From an uncultured Lachnospiraceae bacterium (lineage in GTDB: Bacteria; Bacillota; Clostridia; Lachnospirales; Lachnospiraceae), in assembly GCA_910584785.1 (NCBI GenBank), contig CAJUDX010000089.1, positions 1-8,947 of the forward strand: DNA of 8,947 nt. The letters are read 5' to 3'. The first letter of the stretch is position 1. Each line of letters opens with the position of its first letter. The notes below the pieces were generated by a model. It ran no database searches. It was not told where the DNA came from and worked only from the letters and a program-made list of their open reading frames with translations. Position numbers and translations under genes: made by a program. This document shows, piece after piece, positions 1 to 6,537 of this stretch.

Positions 1-168
1 GTGTTCTTTTGCCTTGGAAATAAGGTTATGATCTATATAGTTACAAAATTCCGGGAGAATTTCTCTCTGATTTCTATTATAATCCGTCCGTACTTTGCTA
101 ATGTCTTTATGAAACCGTTCGTTCCATTTGGGAAGTATGTATTCTTTCATCTCAGCCAGGCGCTCCAT
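1..168 (-). CDS. Unknown protein, N-terminal fragment (gene runs off the left edge)
   Basis: The first 56 codons of a minus-strand gene are visible, beginning MERLAEMKEY and still open at the window edge. The start at 168 is chosen because AAAGAGGG lies 7 nt upstream of it. An in-frame ATG at 189 exists but has no ribosome binding site. The fragment is hydrophilic and probably helical, rich in K, R and E, with no signal peptide or membrane segment. It follows the immunity-like gene by 48 nt with no terminator between them, so it is probably the next gene of the same operon. I do not recognise the family. Its position in the AT-rich tail suggests a cargo or accessory gene, which is inference only. 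Confidence 0.6.
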   Translation of the reverse strand, partial: MERLAEMKEYILPKWNERFHKDISKVRTDYNRNQREILPEFCNYIDHNLISKAKEH

Positions 169-175
169 ATGAAAA

Positions 176-182
176 CCCTCTT
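176..182 (-). promoter_or_regulatory. Ribosome binding site deciding the start at 168
   Basis: AGAGGG on the minus strand lies 7 nt before the ATG at 168 and favours it over the in-frame ATG at 189. Confidence 0.55.
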
Positions 183-216
183 TCACCATACTTTATTCTT
201 GTTCGTTTCAGCTAAT

Positions 217-744
217 TTATATTTGTGTCAGAAAAACCTCCTTTAATTCCAGCCCCACTGCGTTTCTGCGCAGTAAGCTTTCCGCTAAATCGAGGTTTAT
301 AATGGTATGCCTTTTTCCATTTTTCTTTACCCAAAATATATTTCTTTCTCCAACCCATTCAGGTTTTTTAGCTTGCTGTATGTAATTTTGATCCTTTTTC
401 ACATAAAGCATATTAATTTGATCACTCTCTTCCATAATTGGAAGATAATATACCTCCTCAAAATCTTTTTCCGCGCTAAGCAGAATAACTTCCTTAAACA
501 CCACTTTATCTCCATACATTTTTATAACCGATCTCACCAGTGGCGAAACCAGCAAAAATGGGAAAGAAATTATATCTGTAAAAACAATTTTTTCTGTTGG
601 ATTAATTCTATAGACCAAACGATTTTTCAGTTTATGATAAGTTTCCCACTTTATTAACCGTACATCTTGTATCCCATACCAATCAATAAGCGTCGGCGCC
701 TCTATAAAATTAGTGTTATCTAGCTTTAATTCATAATATTTCAT
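217..744 (-). CDS. Putative immunity protein, Imm11/DUF1629-like
   Basis: This 175-aa soluble protein has no signal peptide or membrane helix. Its pattern recalls the Imm11 (DUF1629, MXAN_0049-type) immunity family. It opens with MKYYEL, has a central segment around residues 58-105 with LLVSPLVRSVI followed by a beta-rich stretch ending in VYYLP, and closes near residues 135-172 with IFWVKK, a helix LDLAESLLRR and then GLELKEVF. The family usually protects a cell against a polymorphic toxin, though the toxin is not visible here. The start at 744 is preferred to the adjacent ATG at 747 because GGAG lies 6 nt before 744 and only 3 nt before 747. The gene follows the Hsp70-like gene by 44 nt without a terminator. 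Its DNA is distinctly AT-rich: 17 of 60 bases are G or C at 601-660, against 25 of 60 at 2101-2160. That fits an exchanged cargo gene. The family call is from pattern memory only. Confidence 0.5.
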   Translation of the reverse strand: MKYYELKLDNTNFIEAPTLIDWYGIQDVRLIKWETYHKLKNRLVYRINPTEKIVFTDIISFPFLLVSPLVRSVIKMYGDKVVFKEVILLSAEKDFEEVYYLPIMEESDQINMLYVKKDQNYIQQAKKPEWVGERNIFWVKKNGKRHTIINLDLAESLLRRNAVGLELKEVFLTQI

Positions 745-750
745 CATAAT

Positions 751-754
751 CTCC
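751..754 (-). promoter_or_regulatory. Ribosome binding site choosing between ATGs at 747 and 744
   Basis: GGAG on the minus strand is 6 nt before the ATG at 744 but only 3 nt before the ATG at 747, so the second ATG is the likelier start. Confidence 0.5.
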
Positions 755-788
755 AGCTGTTTACCCTATTATTTCCTTTTTCTTTTTT

Positions 789-3407
789 CTACTTCAATCC
801 ATCAAAAAAATTCTGTACCCATCCGTCATTTTCAAAATAGAACTCTTCCTCTTTCCCTAAATATAATTTTCCGTCTTTCCGGTACACCGGCACTACAGAA
901 AACACCCAGTCCATCGGTCTTGCCCACACAAAGAACCTTACTTCCTGCTCTATAATGTCATCCGTATCCGCCTGGAGGATATGTTCTCCATACTTGTTCT
1001 GGATCTCTTCGTATGTTTTTTCCTCAAAATCCATCAGGGAACTGTAGTAGGTGTACTGATACCGCTCCCTTCCCTCCATGTCTTTTAGATACAGTTTCAG
1101 CGTAAGGTCTTCCATATTCCTGGAGATCATGCCGCTTCGGCTGTTCCGTTTCAACCGGTGGATAAGCACCACCTCTTCCCCACTATGGGTAAAAGCGGTA
1201 ATTCGGTAAGGCAATGCCGGATCTTTTGTATGGATTACAACATCGGCAAACCCATACTTCTTATCCTTGAGATATTTAAGCGCCCCATCCACGCAGGTCA
1301 TCTTTAACTCAAAATCCCTGGTCAAGTCACCTCTGCGGCGTTTAAACTGTATGGTCTTTCCCGGCACAAACTCCTTTATGGCATCCCGGAAAATAAGTAT
1401 CTTACAGGACTGTCCTGTCAATTTGATGATGGAATACTCTTCCAGCACTTCCTCCTCATACAGATGTTCCATGAACCGCTTGATAATCCCGTAAATATCG
1501 GCTTTTAAAAGCAATTCCAGCTCATAAATGCTAAGATACACAGTTGGAAATTCTTTGATGATCCCAAGGCCATTTTCCCTATAACCAGACATTTTCCATT
1601 TATCCACCGGTATCCAGGTAGTGGCGCTATCTCTGATTCTTTGGGAGGATATGCCCACCCTCAAGGTTCCTACATGATTATAAAATTCCTTTTTTACTAT
1701 TTCTGCCAGACGGAATAAAAAATAGAAATTATTCTTCACTTTGTAATAATCTGCCCTACCCTGATTTTCGAAATCCCGGAAACGGGTGGGAAGAAAACGC
1801 TCTGATTTCTTGTACTCCTCTTCCAATTCTCTATATACTTCCTCTGAACCATACTGATCCACATACCGGAATACATCAATATCATATCCGGAAAGGATCT
1901 CCTGTTCTTTTTTTAAGAATCCCGGATATAATTCGTTTACAATGGCAATCTTTATAAGCTGCATAATCCGGTAAGTCAAATTATTGCCGCCAAAATCCGT
2001 ATCCCCGTTCTCATAGGAAGTATCCATTTCAATCTGGTAGGCAACTCTCCTGTCCCAAATCCGAAACGAACAAGAGCAAAGATCCGTGGTTCCGCCTCCA
2101 CAGTCGATAATCAGTGCCTTGTATTCCTGGCCATCCTCATAATTTCCTTTCTGGATCATTTCGGATATGGTGTTATACAGCACCGATACCCCCTCGTCGA
2201 TCATATCTCTTTTCTCTATGGCATATTCCGGAAGAACCTCTGAAAAAAGTTTCTGGAATTTAGCCTTCTGTTTCACCGGGCATGAGATATGGACTCCCTC
2301 TATTCTGCATTTAAACCGGTCACGGACTGCTTTAATCACGTACTCGAAGTAAGCCTTCAATATCTCCTTTCGTGAAACAAATCCGCGCCTCCCCTGCCGA
2401 TCCGTGATTTCCTCCTGCTTTTCATAATCCCCGATCCATCGCTTGATGTCATAGAACACACAAAACCCTTCGTCTATGTAGCTGGAATCTGCCAAGCGGA
2501 TGGCATCATATCCAAAAAGAAACTTTGGCTCGTCGGATTCTACTGCCCGAACGCCTACCACACTGGGAAACATCCTGGTTTCCTCCCAATCCCTGGACGT
2601 GTCATAGAACAGGGCGTAGTTGGTGTCATTTGCACGCAGCCCCCGCTCCCCATCATGCAGATCGGCCTTTTCAAAGTACAGATTATCCAGATAGACTCCA
2701 GCCGTTGTGTTGGATGTGCCAAAATCCATGGCCATAGGCATTGATAAAGGAATGGGCTTCTTGACCTCAAAATCCAAAAGTGGGATGCGGTATATCTCCA
2801 TATATTCTGGTATGAAATCGTATTTCCCCGTATAAATCTGGTAAAGCATCTCGGATTCCCGGCGTCCCATACAGTATAGGCTGTAATTCTTTACACTGGA
2901 CTCATGGCAGGCCAGAGCAGCAGCTTTTGTCAAATATAGACAGTCCGTCCGGTTTCCCATAGTCACCACGTTCAAAACAGCGCATACCGTCATATCGCCG
3001 CCTACTACCAGGGCATTGGTTCCCACCAGCCTCTTCTCATAAGGCAGAGTGAGCCCATCATAAAAACCGATTGCCAGCCCATCGTAAGCGGTGATTTTGG
3101 AACTGCACTGAAGCCGGATATCCAGCCTTTCCTCCAGCCTTGCTTCCTTTATTACCTGCTCTAACGCCTGCATTCCGCTCTCATCCGGTTCTTCAATCAG
3201 AAAATATTCGTCTGCTCCCCTGTATCTCAGAATAATACGAATTAGTTCCTCCTTATCCATTGGGTTCAAAACTCCCTGGATGATTTTTTCCTTTCGGCAT
3301 ATTTCCCGCAGCTGAAACGTGGTCATTAATTCCAGTTCGGCTTTCCGGTAACGTTTATCCGGGGCTTTCTCTTCCTTTCTCTTTATTACATATCCATACT
3401 TGTCCAT
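789..3407 (-). CDS. Hsp70/actin-fold ATPase with extra N- and C-terminal domains
   Basis: This 872-aa cytoplasmic protein has a clear Hsp70-type nucleotide-binding domain starting about residue 224. Phosphate-1 is DFGTSNTTAG at 228-237, connect-1 is HISCP at 373-377 with DEGVSVLY at 404-411, phosphate-2 is DCGGGTTD at 435-442, and an adenosine-type motif LTGQSCKI lies at 663-670. Residues 20-64 look like a short SAP/Rho-N-type helical motif (eLReICRKEKI, then DKEELIRIIL). Residues 75-220 form an unassigned domain, and 680-872 is a beta-rich tail in place of a canonical DnaK substrate domain and lid. DnaK is usually about 610-640 aa, so this is a divergent family member. The start at 3407 is supported by AAGGGG 7 nt upstream; an upstream in-frame start at 3455 lacks one. 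The gene follows the PP2C gene by 70 nt. A role in folding, recruiting or recycling the neighbouring structural proteins is inference. Confidence 0.85.
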   Translation of the reverse strand: MDKYGYVIKRKEEKAPDKRYRKAELELMTTFQLREICRKEKIIQGVLNPMDKEELIRIILRYRGADEYFLIEEPDESGMQALEQVIKEARLEERLDIRLQCSSKITAYDGLAIGFYDGLTLPYEKRLVGTNALVVGGDMTVCAVLNVVTMGNRTDCLYLTKAAALACHESSVKNYSLYCMGRRESEMLYQIYTGKYDFIPEYMEIYRIPLLDFEVKKPIPLSMPMAMDFGTSNTTAGVYLDNLYFEKADLHDGERGLRANDTNYALFYDTSRDWEETRMFPSVVGVRAVESDEPKFLFGYDAIRLADSSYIDEGFCVFYDIKRWIGDYEKQEEITDRQGRRGFVSRKEILKAYFEYVIKAVRDRFKCRIEGVHISCPVKQKAKFQKLFSEVLPEYAIEKRDMIDEGVSVLYNTISEMIQKGNYEDGQEYKALIIDCGGGTTDLCSCSFRIWDRRVAYQIEMDTSYENGDTDFGGNNLTYRIMQLIKIAIVNELYPGFLKKEQEILSGYDIDVFRYVDQYGSEEVYRELEEEYKKSERFLPTRFRDFENQGRADYYKVKNNFYFLFRLAEIVKKEFYNHVGTLRVGISSQRIRDSATTWIPVDKWKMSGYRENGLGIIKEFPTVYLSIYELELLLKADIYGIIKRFMEHLYEEEVLEEYSIIKLTGQSCKILIFRDAIKEFVPGKTIQFKRRRGDLTRDFELKMTCVDGALKYLKDKKYGFADVVIHTKDPALPYRITAFTHSGEEVVLIHRLKRNSRSGMISRNMEDLTLKLYLKDMEGRERYQYTYYSSLMDFEEKTYEEIQNKYGEHILQADTDDIIEQEVRFFVWARPMDWVFSVVPVYRKDGKLYLGKEEEFYFENDGWVQNFFDGLK

Positions 3408-3414
3408 TCTATTA

Positions 3415-3420
3415 CCCCTT
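3415..3420 (-). promoter_or_regulatory. Ribosome binding site deciding the Hsp70-like start
   Basis: AAGGGG on the minus strand is 7 nt upstream of the ATG at 3407. It excludes the 16-residue extension that would begin at 3455. Confidence 0.65.
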
Positions 3421-3477
3421 ACCATCAGCACTCTTAGGCATGATATCGTAATCATCAGCTAAAATAGCTTTTTACCG

Positions 3478-4314
3478 CTATGGGATATTTATCACCACGA
3501 CACTTGCATTGTCCTTTTCTTCTTCCTCACTTCGGTTTACCAGTTCCACAAGCCGAAACGCTTTATCCTGGCAGCTGCCTTCCCCTTCCAGACAGTCCTC
3601 CATATCCTTCCACCTGGCTGTTTCATACATCCCATCACTCATCAATAGCACATATTCTCCTCCATAAAATGCAATAGGCGTATCAAAAAATTCCACATCC
3701 TGGAACCCATCCCTCCCCACAAAGTTATAGAGCCGATGATGGTTCACCAGACTAAGGGCTTCCTGCCTGGTCAGCTTTCCTTCTTCATACTTCTGATTTG
3801 CTAACACGCCAATGGTATGACCGAAACTGACCGACACCAGTTCATGGTTCCGATATACGGCGATTTTTACGTTTCCCACCACCGCATAATACAGCTTCCG
3901 ATTCTTGATTAACACTGCACCGACAGAAGCGCTTCCCTGCTCCTCCTCCAACTGGTTCAATATCTCCCGGTTAGCTGCCTGAAAAGCTTTCCGAAATGAA
4001 TATTGGGGATTATAAAAGGCATTCCGATCTTCAAATAAATCCTGGAAGACATTCACTGCCATTCGGCTGGCAATCTTTCCCCCATAATGTTTCCCCATCC
4101 CATCTGCCAGAACCGCCATAAGCCCTTCCTCCGTTTCTGTAATGCCGTATTCATCCTCCTGCACCTCCCGGTCTCCAATGGTCTTAGAAGCCCCAGTTTC
4201 ACAAAATCCCCTATTTTTTCTCTTCTTAGAATGCAAGCTTAACCGCATCCGTTCTGCTATAAGTACCGTGCCAAAAAGAAATAGCAATAAGATAATTACT
4301 TCGGGAATCGCCAT
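3478..4314 (-). CDS. Membrane-anchored PP2C-type Ser/Thr protein phosphatase
   Basis: This 278-aa protein has one N-terminal transmembrane helix (about residues 3-20), then a basic stretch, then a cytoplasmic PP2C (PPM) domain over about residues 37-278. The metal-site motifs are visible: QED at 52-54, ADGMG at 70-74, SDG at 226-228 and KDN at 267-269. The usual VGDSR motif reads VGNVK at 146-150, so the aspartate that binds the third metal in human PP2C-alpha is Asn148 here. PP2C enzymes remove phosphate from Ser/Thr; the likely partners are ligands of the two FHA proteins upstream. The start at 4314 is set by AGGAGG 6 nt upstream, in the 13-nt gap after the FHA gene. A longer frame from 4425 would overlap that gene and has no ribosome binding site. 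No cognate kinase is in the window. The family call is firm; activity and substrate are unproven. Confidence 0.9.
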   Translation of the reverse strand: MAIPEVIILLLFLFGTVLIAERMRLSLHSKKRKNRGFCETGASKTIGDREVQEDEYGITETEEGLMAVLADGMGKHYGGKIASRMAVNVFQDLFEDRNAFYNPQYSFRKAFQAANREILNQLEEEQGSASVGAVLIKNRKLYYAVVGNVKIAVYRNHELVSVSFGHTIGVLANQKYEEGKLTRQEALSLVNHHRLYNFVGRDGFQDVEFFDTPIAFYGGEYVLLMSDGMYETARWKDMEDCLEGEGSCQDKAFRLVELVNRSEEEEKDNASVVVINIP

Positions 4315-4318
4315 AGTT

Positions 4319-4327
4319 CCCCTCCTG
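4319..4327 (-). promoter_or_regulatory. Strong ribosome binding site for the PP2C gene
   Basis: CAGGAGGGG on the minus strand sits directly after the stop codon of the upstream FHA gene and just before the ATG at 4314, fixing that start. Confidence 0.7.
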
Positions 4328-4861
4328 TCAGCCTTCCGTTTCAGGATTACTGCTTTTCTTATCCTGCCACATAAAATTCTCACCACAGAATGGAACAAAT
4401 GCAAACTTGCTTTCGCCCATCTCAATCACGTCATAGGAGTTTAAAACCGTGGGAGTGTAAACCGCCGCTTCGTTATGGTACACCAGCCCATTGCTGTCCC
4501 CTGGCAACAATACAGTCTCTTTCTTCTTCGGGTCAAACACGATAACACCGTGGTTTCTCCGGGATATCTGGTTATCCCCCAATATTTGGATATCCATATC
4601 GTCAGCCCGGCCAATGAAATTTTTCCCGGATCTGATCTTGTAATCCTTTCCCTGCCTAGGACCGGAAATGCATACCAGCCATCCACATACCGGGGACACT
4701 TCCTGAGTAAACAACAACTCTTCCAGTTCCTCTCCGCCGTTTCCCCCGATCTCCTTCTTTTCCTTTGTCTCCGTTTCAATATTACAGTATGGACACACAG
4801 TCCCATATCTTCTGGATGAAAACAGATGCCCGTTCTGGCATCGGATCAGATTACTGTTCAT
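4328..4861 (-). CDS. Soluble zinc-ribbon plus FHA-domain protein
   Basis: This 177-aa cytoplasmic protein binds phosphothreonine peptides by family. Residues 7-27 form a small zinc-ribbon-like motif with Cys8, His12, Cys23 and Cys26 (CQNGH, later CPYC). An acidic linker spans about 30-55. An FHA domain covers about 60-160, with GR at 84-85, a canonical SRRNH at 100-104 and SNG at 123-125. The residues expected to contact phosphothreonine (Arg85, Ser100, Asn124) are all present, so this looks like a working reader. AAAGGAG lies 10 nt before the start. It sits between a second, membrane-bound FHA protein and the PP2C phosphatase. That arrangement suggests it relays phosphorylation state to the structural genes upstream, which is inference by analogy with Fha proteins of type VI secretion. 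No membrane segment is seen. Confidence 0.88.
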   Translation of the reverse strand: MNSNLIRCQNGHLFSSRRYGTVCPYCNIETETKEKKEIGGNGGEELEELLFTQEVSPVCGWLVCISGPRQGKDYKIRSGKNFIGRADDMDIQILGDNQISRRNHGVIVFDPKKKETVLLPGDSNGLVYHNEAAVYTPTVLNSYDVIEMGESKFAFVPFCGENFMWQDKKSSNPETEG

Positions 4862-4931
4862 CGTGTCTTTTCTCCTTTAATCTTTGCCTCGCTATCCGTC
4901 CTCGCCGGTAATTCCACTTATTTATATTCAT
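4851..4931 (-). CDS. Possible 26-aa basic linker peptide between the two FHA genes
   Basis: A 26-codon frame begins with an ATG that overlaps the stop of the membrane FHA gene (TAATG). It ends in a TAA 11 nt inside the start of the soluble FHA gene. The peptide begins MNINKWNYRR and carries nine Lys/Arg residues. It has no ribosome binding site of its own, so it could only be read by re-initiation, and it spans the binding site of the next gene. It may be a translational-coupling device or simply chance; no homologue is known to me. Confidence 0.2.
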   Translation of the reverse strand: MNINKWNYRRGRIARQRLKEKRHDEQ

Positions 4932-5485
4932 TATTTTAGTAACAAGTGATTCAGCCCTATGTACAAACAATCTCCCCGCTCCAAGCGGCAGGCTGTATCC
5001 CTGGAAAGTTTATAAACCCTGCCGTCACTGACCTTCTTTACGCTAATTCCATTACTGCTTCCCAAATCCTCCACATACCAACTGCCTGCAGAGTAATTCA
5101 GCACTGCATGCTCTATATCTACCATACTGGCATAGGGACTCTGCCCCAGATCAATATCTACTTGGTTCTCTTTCACATCCCGCCCAATGACCATGGCTGT
5201 TTTCCCATAAATATCCCAACTCATCAGGGGTTTGTCCTCCTCATTCAACAATACGATTTCCGCAATCGGTTCGTCTTTCCCCAGACTACTATACCCCGAC
5301 TGTTCCATGTACTGGTTCCTGTCCTCCTTGTCCATAACTGCCAGCAGCAGAAATAAGACAGCCAATATGCAGGCAAAAATAAGTACGAGGTTCCGCCACG
5401 TAACCTGATCCGGGTACAGCAGCACGATTCCAATGACTGCCATACAGAAAAAGACAATAATAAGATCCAGCACCCTCTTTTTCAT
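4931..5485 (-). CDS. Two-helix membrane protein with a C-terminal FHA domain
   Basis: This 184-aa protein has two hydrophobic helices at about residues 6-24 and 33-51 joined by a short polar turn (PDQVTW). The basic N-terminus MKKR places both ends in the cytoplasm. An FHA domain fills about 75-184, with GR at 101-102 and GSSNG at 142-146. The usual SRxH motif reads DIEH at 123-126, so the serine and arginine that normally help bind phosphothreonine are missing. Binding may be weak, or the domain may act through protein contacts. The start at 5485 is chosen because AAGGG lies 8 nt upstream; an in-frame TTG at 5515 has no such site. It follows the second tube-like gene by 67 nt containing a hairpin. 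It could tether the signalling module or the structural machine to the membrane, which is inference. Confidence 0.87.
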   Translation of the reverse strand: MKKRVLDLIIVFFCMAVIGIVLLYPDQVTWRNLVLIFACILAVLFLLLAVMDKEDRNQYMEQSGYSSLGKDEPIAEIVLLNEEDKPLMSWDIYGKTAMVIGRDVKENQVDIDLGQSPYASMVDIEHAVLNYSAGSWYVEDLGSSNGISVKKVSDGRVYKLSRDTACRLERGDCLYIGLNHLLLK

Positions 5486-5493
5486 TCTGCTTA

Positions 5494-5498
5494 CCCTT
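5494..5498 (-). promoter_or_regulatory. Ribosome binding site deciding the membrane FHA start
   Basis: AAGGG on the minus strand is 8 nt before the ATG at 5485, favouring it over the in-frame TTG at 5515. Confidence 0.5.
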
Positions 5499-5514
5499 TT
5501 CCCATGAATGTACA

Positions 5515-5546
5515 ATGGGGCGTATCCGGTTACAGACTCGCCCCAT
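5515..5546 (-). promoter_or_regulatory. Intergenic hairpin between tube-like and FHA genes
   Basis: On the transcript ATGGGGCG pairs perfectly with CGCCCCAT, giving an 8-bp GC-rich stem with a 16-nt loop. It lies just after the second tube-like gene. No run of U follows, so it is not a classical terminator. It could slow 3'-exonucleases or partly reduce read-through, keeping structural transcripts above signalling transcripts. The pairing is seen; the role is inferred. Confidence 0.45.
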
Positions 5547-5552
5547 CGTCAA

Positions 5553-5981
5553 TTATACGGCCGAATACCCGCCTTCCACCGTTATATTAGCTAACTTATC
5601 CTTTTTCTGTTTGATCATTAAAGTAAAAATCCCTGTTCCTTCCACATTGTCGTATTCCTCTTTGTAATCAATTACAAAGGCATTGGGAAAAAAGTACTTC
5701 CGTTCCATGACTCCTGCCGCTATATGTTCCACGGTCACTTTGCGATAGCAATCTGACTTTTCAGCTGGAACCGCAGACCATAAAGCCAATTTTCTGGTGC
5801 TATCAAAGGGATCACCATCCACTGCAGTCAGGATCCTTCCAGTAATGGTCAGCGTGCTTCCCACATCTTTTGTCCTGGCATTAGAATCCAGAGGAATATC
5901 CGTAGTATACTTTACGCTGCGCACACACTCTTTTGCGATCTCAAAACTTTCTAATCCTTCCACTGTTACTTTGTATGACAT
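5553..5981 (-). CDS. Tube-like (Hcp/tail-tube candidate) small beta protein, copy 2
   Basis: This 142-aa protein is predicted beta-rich, with no signal peptide or membrane helix. It is a clear paralogue of the gene just upstream: over residues 32-142 the two align without gaps and I count 48 identities in 111 positions. Shared blocks are DSNAR (32-36), DCYR (77-80), PNAFV (99-103) and KQKKD (124-128), plus a terminal EGGYS. Size, beta pattern and position after the sheath-like gene suggest a ring-forming tube subunit of the Hcp/tail-tube type. That call rests on context and fold impression, not on a diagnostic motif. AAGGAGG lies 9 nt before the start and only 26 nt separate it from its paralogue, so the pair is co-translated. 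Alternatives include another small secreted or scaffolding beta-barrel protein. The function is tentative; that it is a gene is near certain. Confidence 0.55.
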   Translation of the reverse strand: MSYKVTVEGLESFEIAKECVRSVKYTTDIPLDSNARTKDVGSTLTITGRILTAVDGDPFDSTRKLALWSAVPAEKSDCYRKVTVEHIAAGVMERKYFFPNAFVIDYKEEYDNVEGTGIFTLMIKQKKDKLANITVEGGYSAV

Positions 5982-6007
5982 ATTTTACTTCCTCCTTCAA
6001 TTCTGAT

Positions 6008-6439
6008 CTATCTGCCGCTGAAGCCACCTTCAATCTTAGTTGCCATATTCTCGTCCTTCTTTTGTTTCATGTGGATATAGAAGGTTCCCACGCCACTTTC
6101 ATCATCTACTTTCTCACTGTACTCCATTACGAAAGCATTGGGAAGTGTAAACTGGCGTACCACCTGACCGGCAGATACTACCGTGATTTCAGCGTTTCGG
6201 TAGCAGTCTGCTTTCTCTGATGGCACCTGAGACCATATAGCCAAACCCAGCGTTGGGTCATTACCCTCTCCTCCCAGCTTATAGAGCATTTTCCCCCACA
6301 CTTTTACGGTCATGCCAAAATCGGTTGCTCTGGCATTGGAGTCAGCAGAAGATGCGGAATTAAAATCCACTTTTGTAATGCTTCTTTCATCAAATACGAT
6401 GTCTTCAGCTCCTCCGGAAATTTTCATACGAAATCCCAT
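6008..6439 (-). CDS. Tube-like (Hcp/tail-tube candidate) small beta protein, copy 1
   Basis: This 143-aa protein is the paralogue of the next gene downstream. Shared blocks are DSNAR at 33-37, an LAIWSQVP-type block at 66-73, DCYR at 78-81, PNAFV at 100-104, KQKKD at 125-129 and EGGFS at 137-141. No targeting signal or transmembrane segment is present. Its N-terminal 30 residues differ most from the paralogue and may set inter-ring contacts. The start is taken at 6439, not 6445, because the AAGGAGG site is 8 nt from the former and only 2 nt from the latter. It lies 98 nt after the sheath-like gene, behind a hairpin. In contractile machines the tube gene commonly follows the sheath gene, which is the main reason for the call. 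The assignment needs structure comparison to be secure. Confidence 0.55.
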   Translation of the reverse strand: MGFRMKISGGAEDIVFDERSITKVDFNSASSADSNARATDFGMTVKVWGKMLYKLGGEGNDPTLGLAIWSQVPSEKADCYRNAEITVVSAGQVVRQFTLPNAFVMEYSEKVDDESGVGTFYIHMKQKKDENMATKIEGGFSGR

Positions 6440-6446
6440 AATCATA

Positions 6447-6454
6447 TCCTCCTT
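6447..6454 (-). promoter_or_regulatory. Strong ribosome binding site for the first tube-like gene
   Basis: AAGGAGGA on the minus strand. Spacing rules out the ATG at 6445 and supports the ATG at 6439. Confidence 0.65.
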
Positions 6455-6472
6455 ATATGATAATTTATCCTG

Positions 6473-6496
6473 CAGGAACCGCTTGCGCGAACCCTG
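6473..6496 (-). promoter_or_regulatory. GCAA-capped hairpin between sheath-like and tube-like genes
   Basis: On the transcript CAGGGTTCGC pairs with GCGGTTCCTG around a GCAA (GNRA-type) tetraloop. The stem is ten pairs long, including one U-U mismatch and two G-U wobbles. It is followed by CAGGATAAATT, not a U-run, so it is unlikely to terminate. It could be a processing or stability element that raises tube mRNA relative to sheath mRNA. The structure is seen; the role is inferred. Confidence 0.45.
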
Positions 6497-6537
6497 TGAT
6501 CTGATTCATGGCACAAAAGACGCCTTTACCCGCGGCT

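Noticed and set aside
1..246. Plus-strand 81-codon frame at the left edge
   Set aside because: It is antisense to a minus-strand gene start with a good ribosome binding site, has no site of its own, and its composition (Phe-rich, low complexity) is typical of a shadow frame.
307..657. Plus-strand 116-codon frame
   Set aside because: It lies wholly antisense to the immunity-like gene, is Phe/Ile/His-rich from AT-rich DNA, and has no convincing start signal.
3457..3469. Short palindrome AGCTA-n3-TAGCT after the PP2C gene as a terminator
   Set aside because: The stem is only five bp and AT-rich, no U-run follows it, and the operon continues with a strong ribosome binding site downstream.
4315..4425. 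Longer PP2C start at 4425
   Set aside because: It would overlap the FHA gene by about 98 nt and lacks a ribosome binding site. The ATG at 4314 has a strong one and begins directly with the membrane helix.
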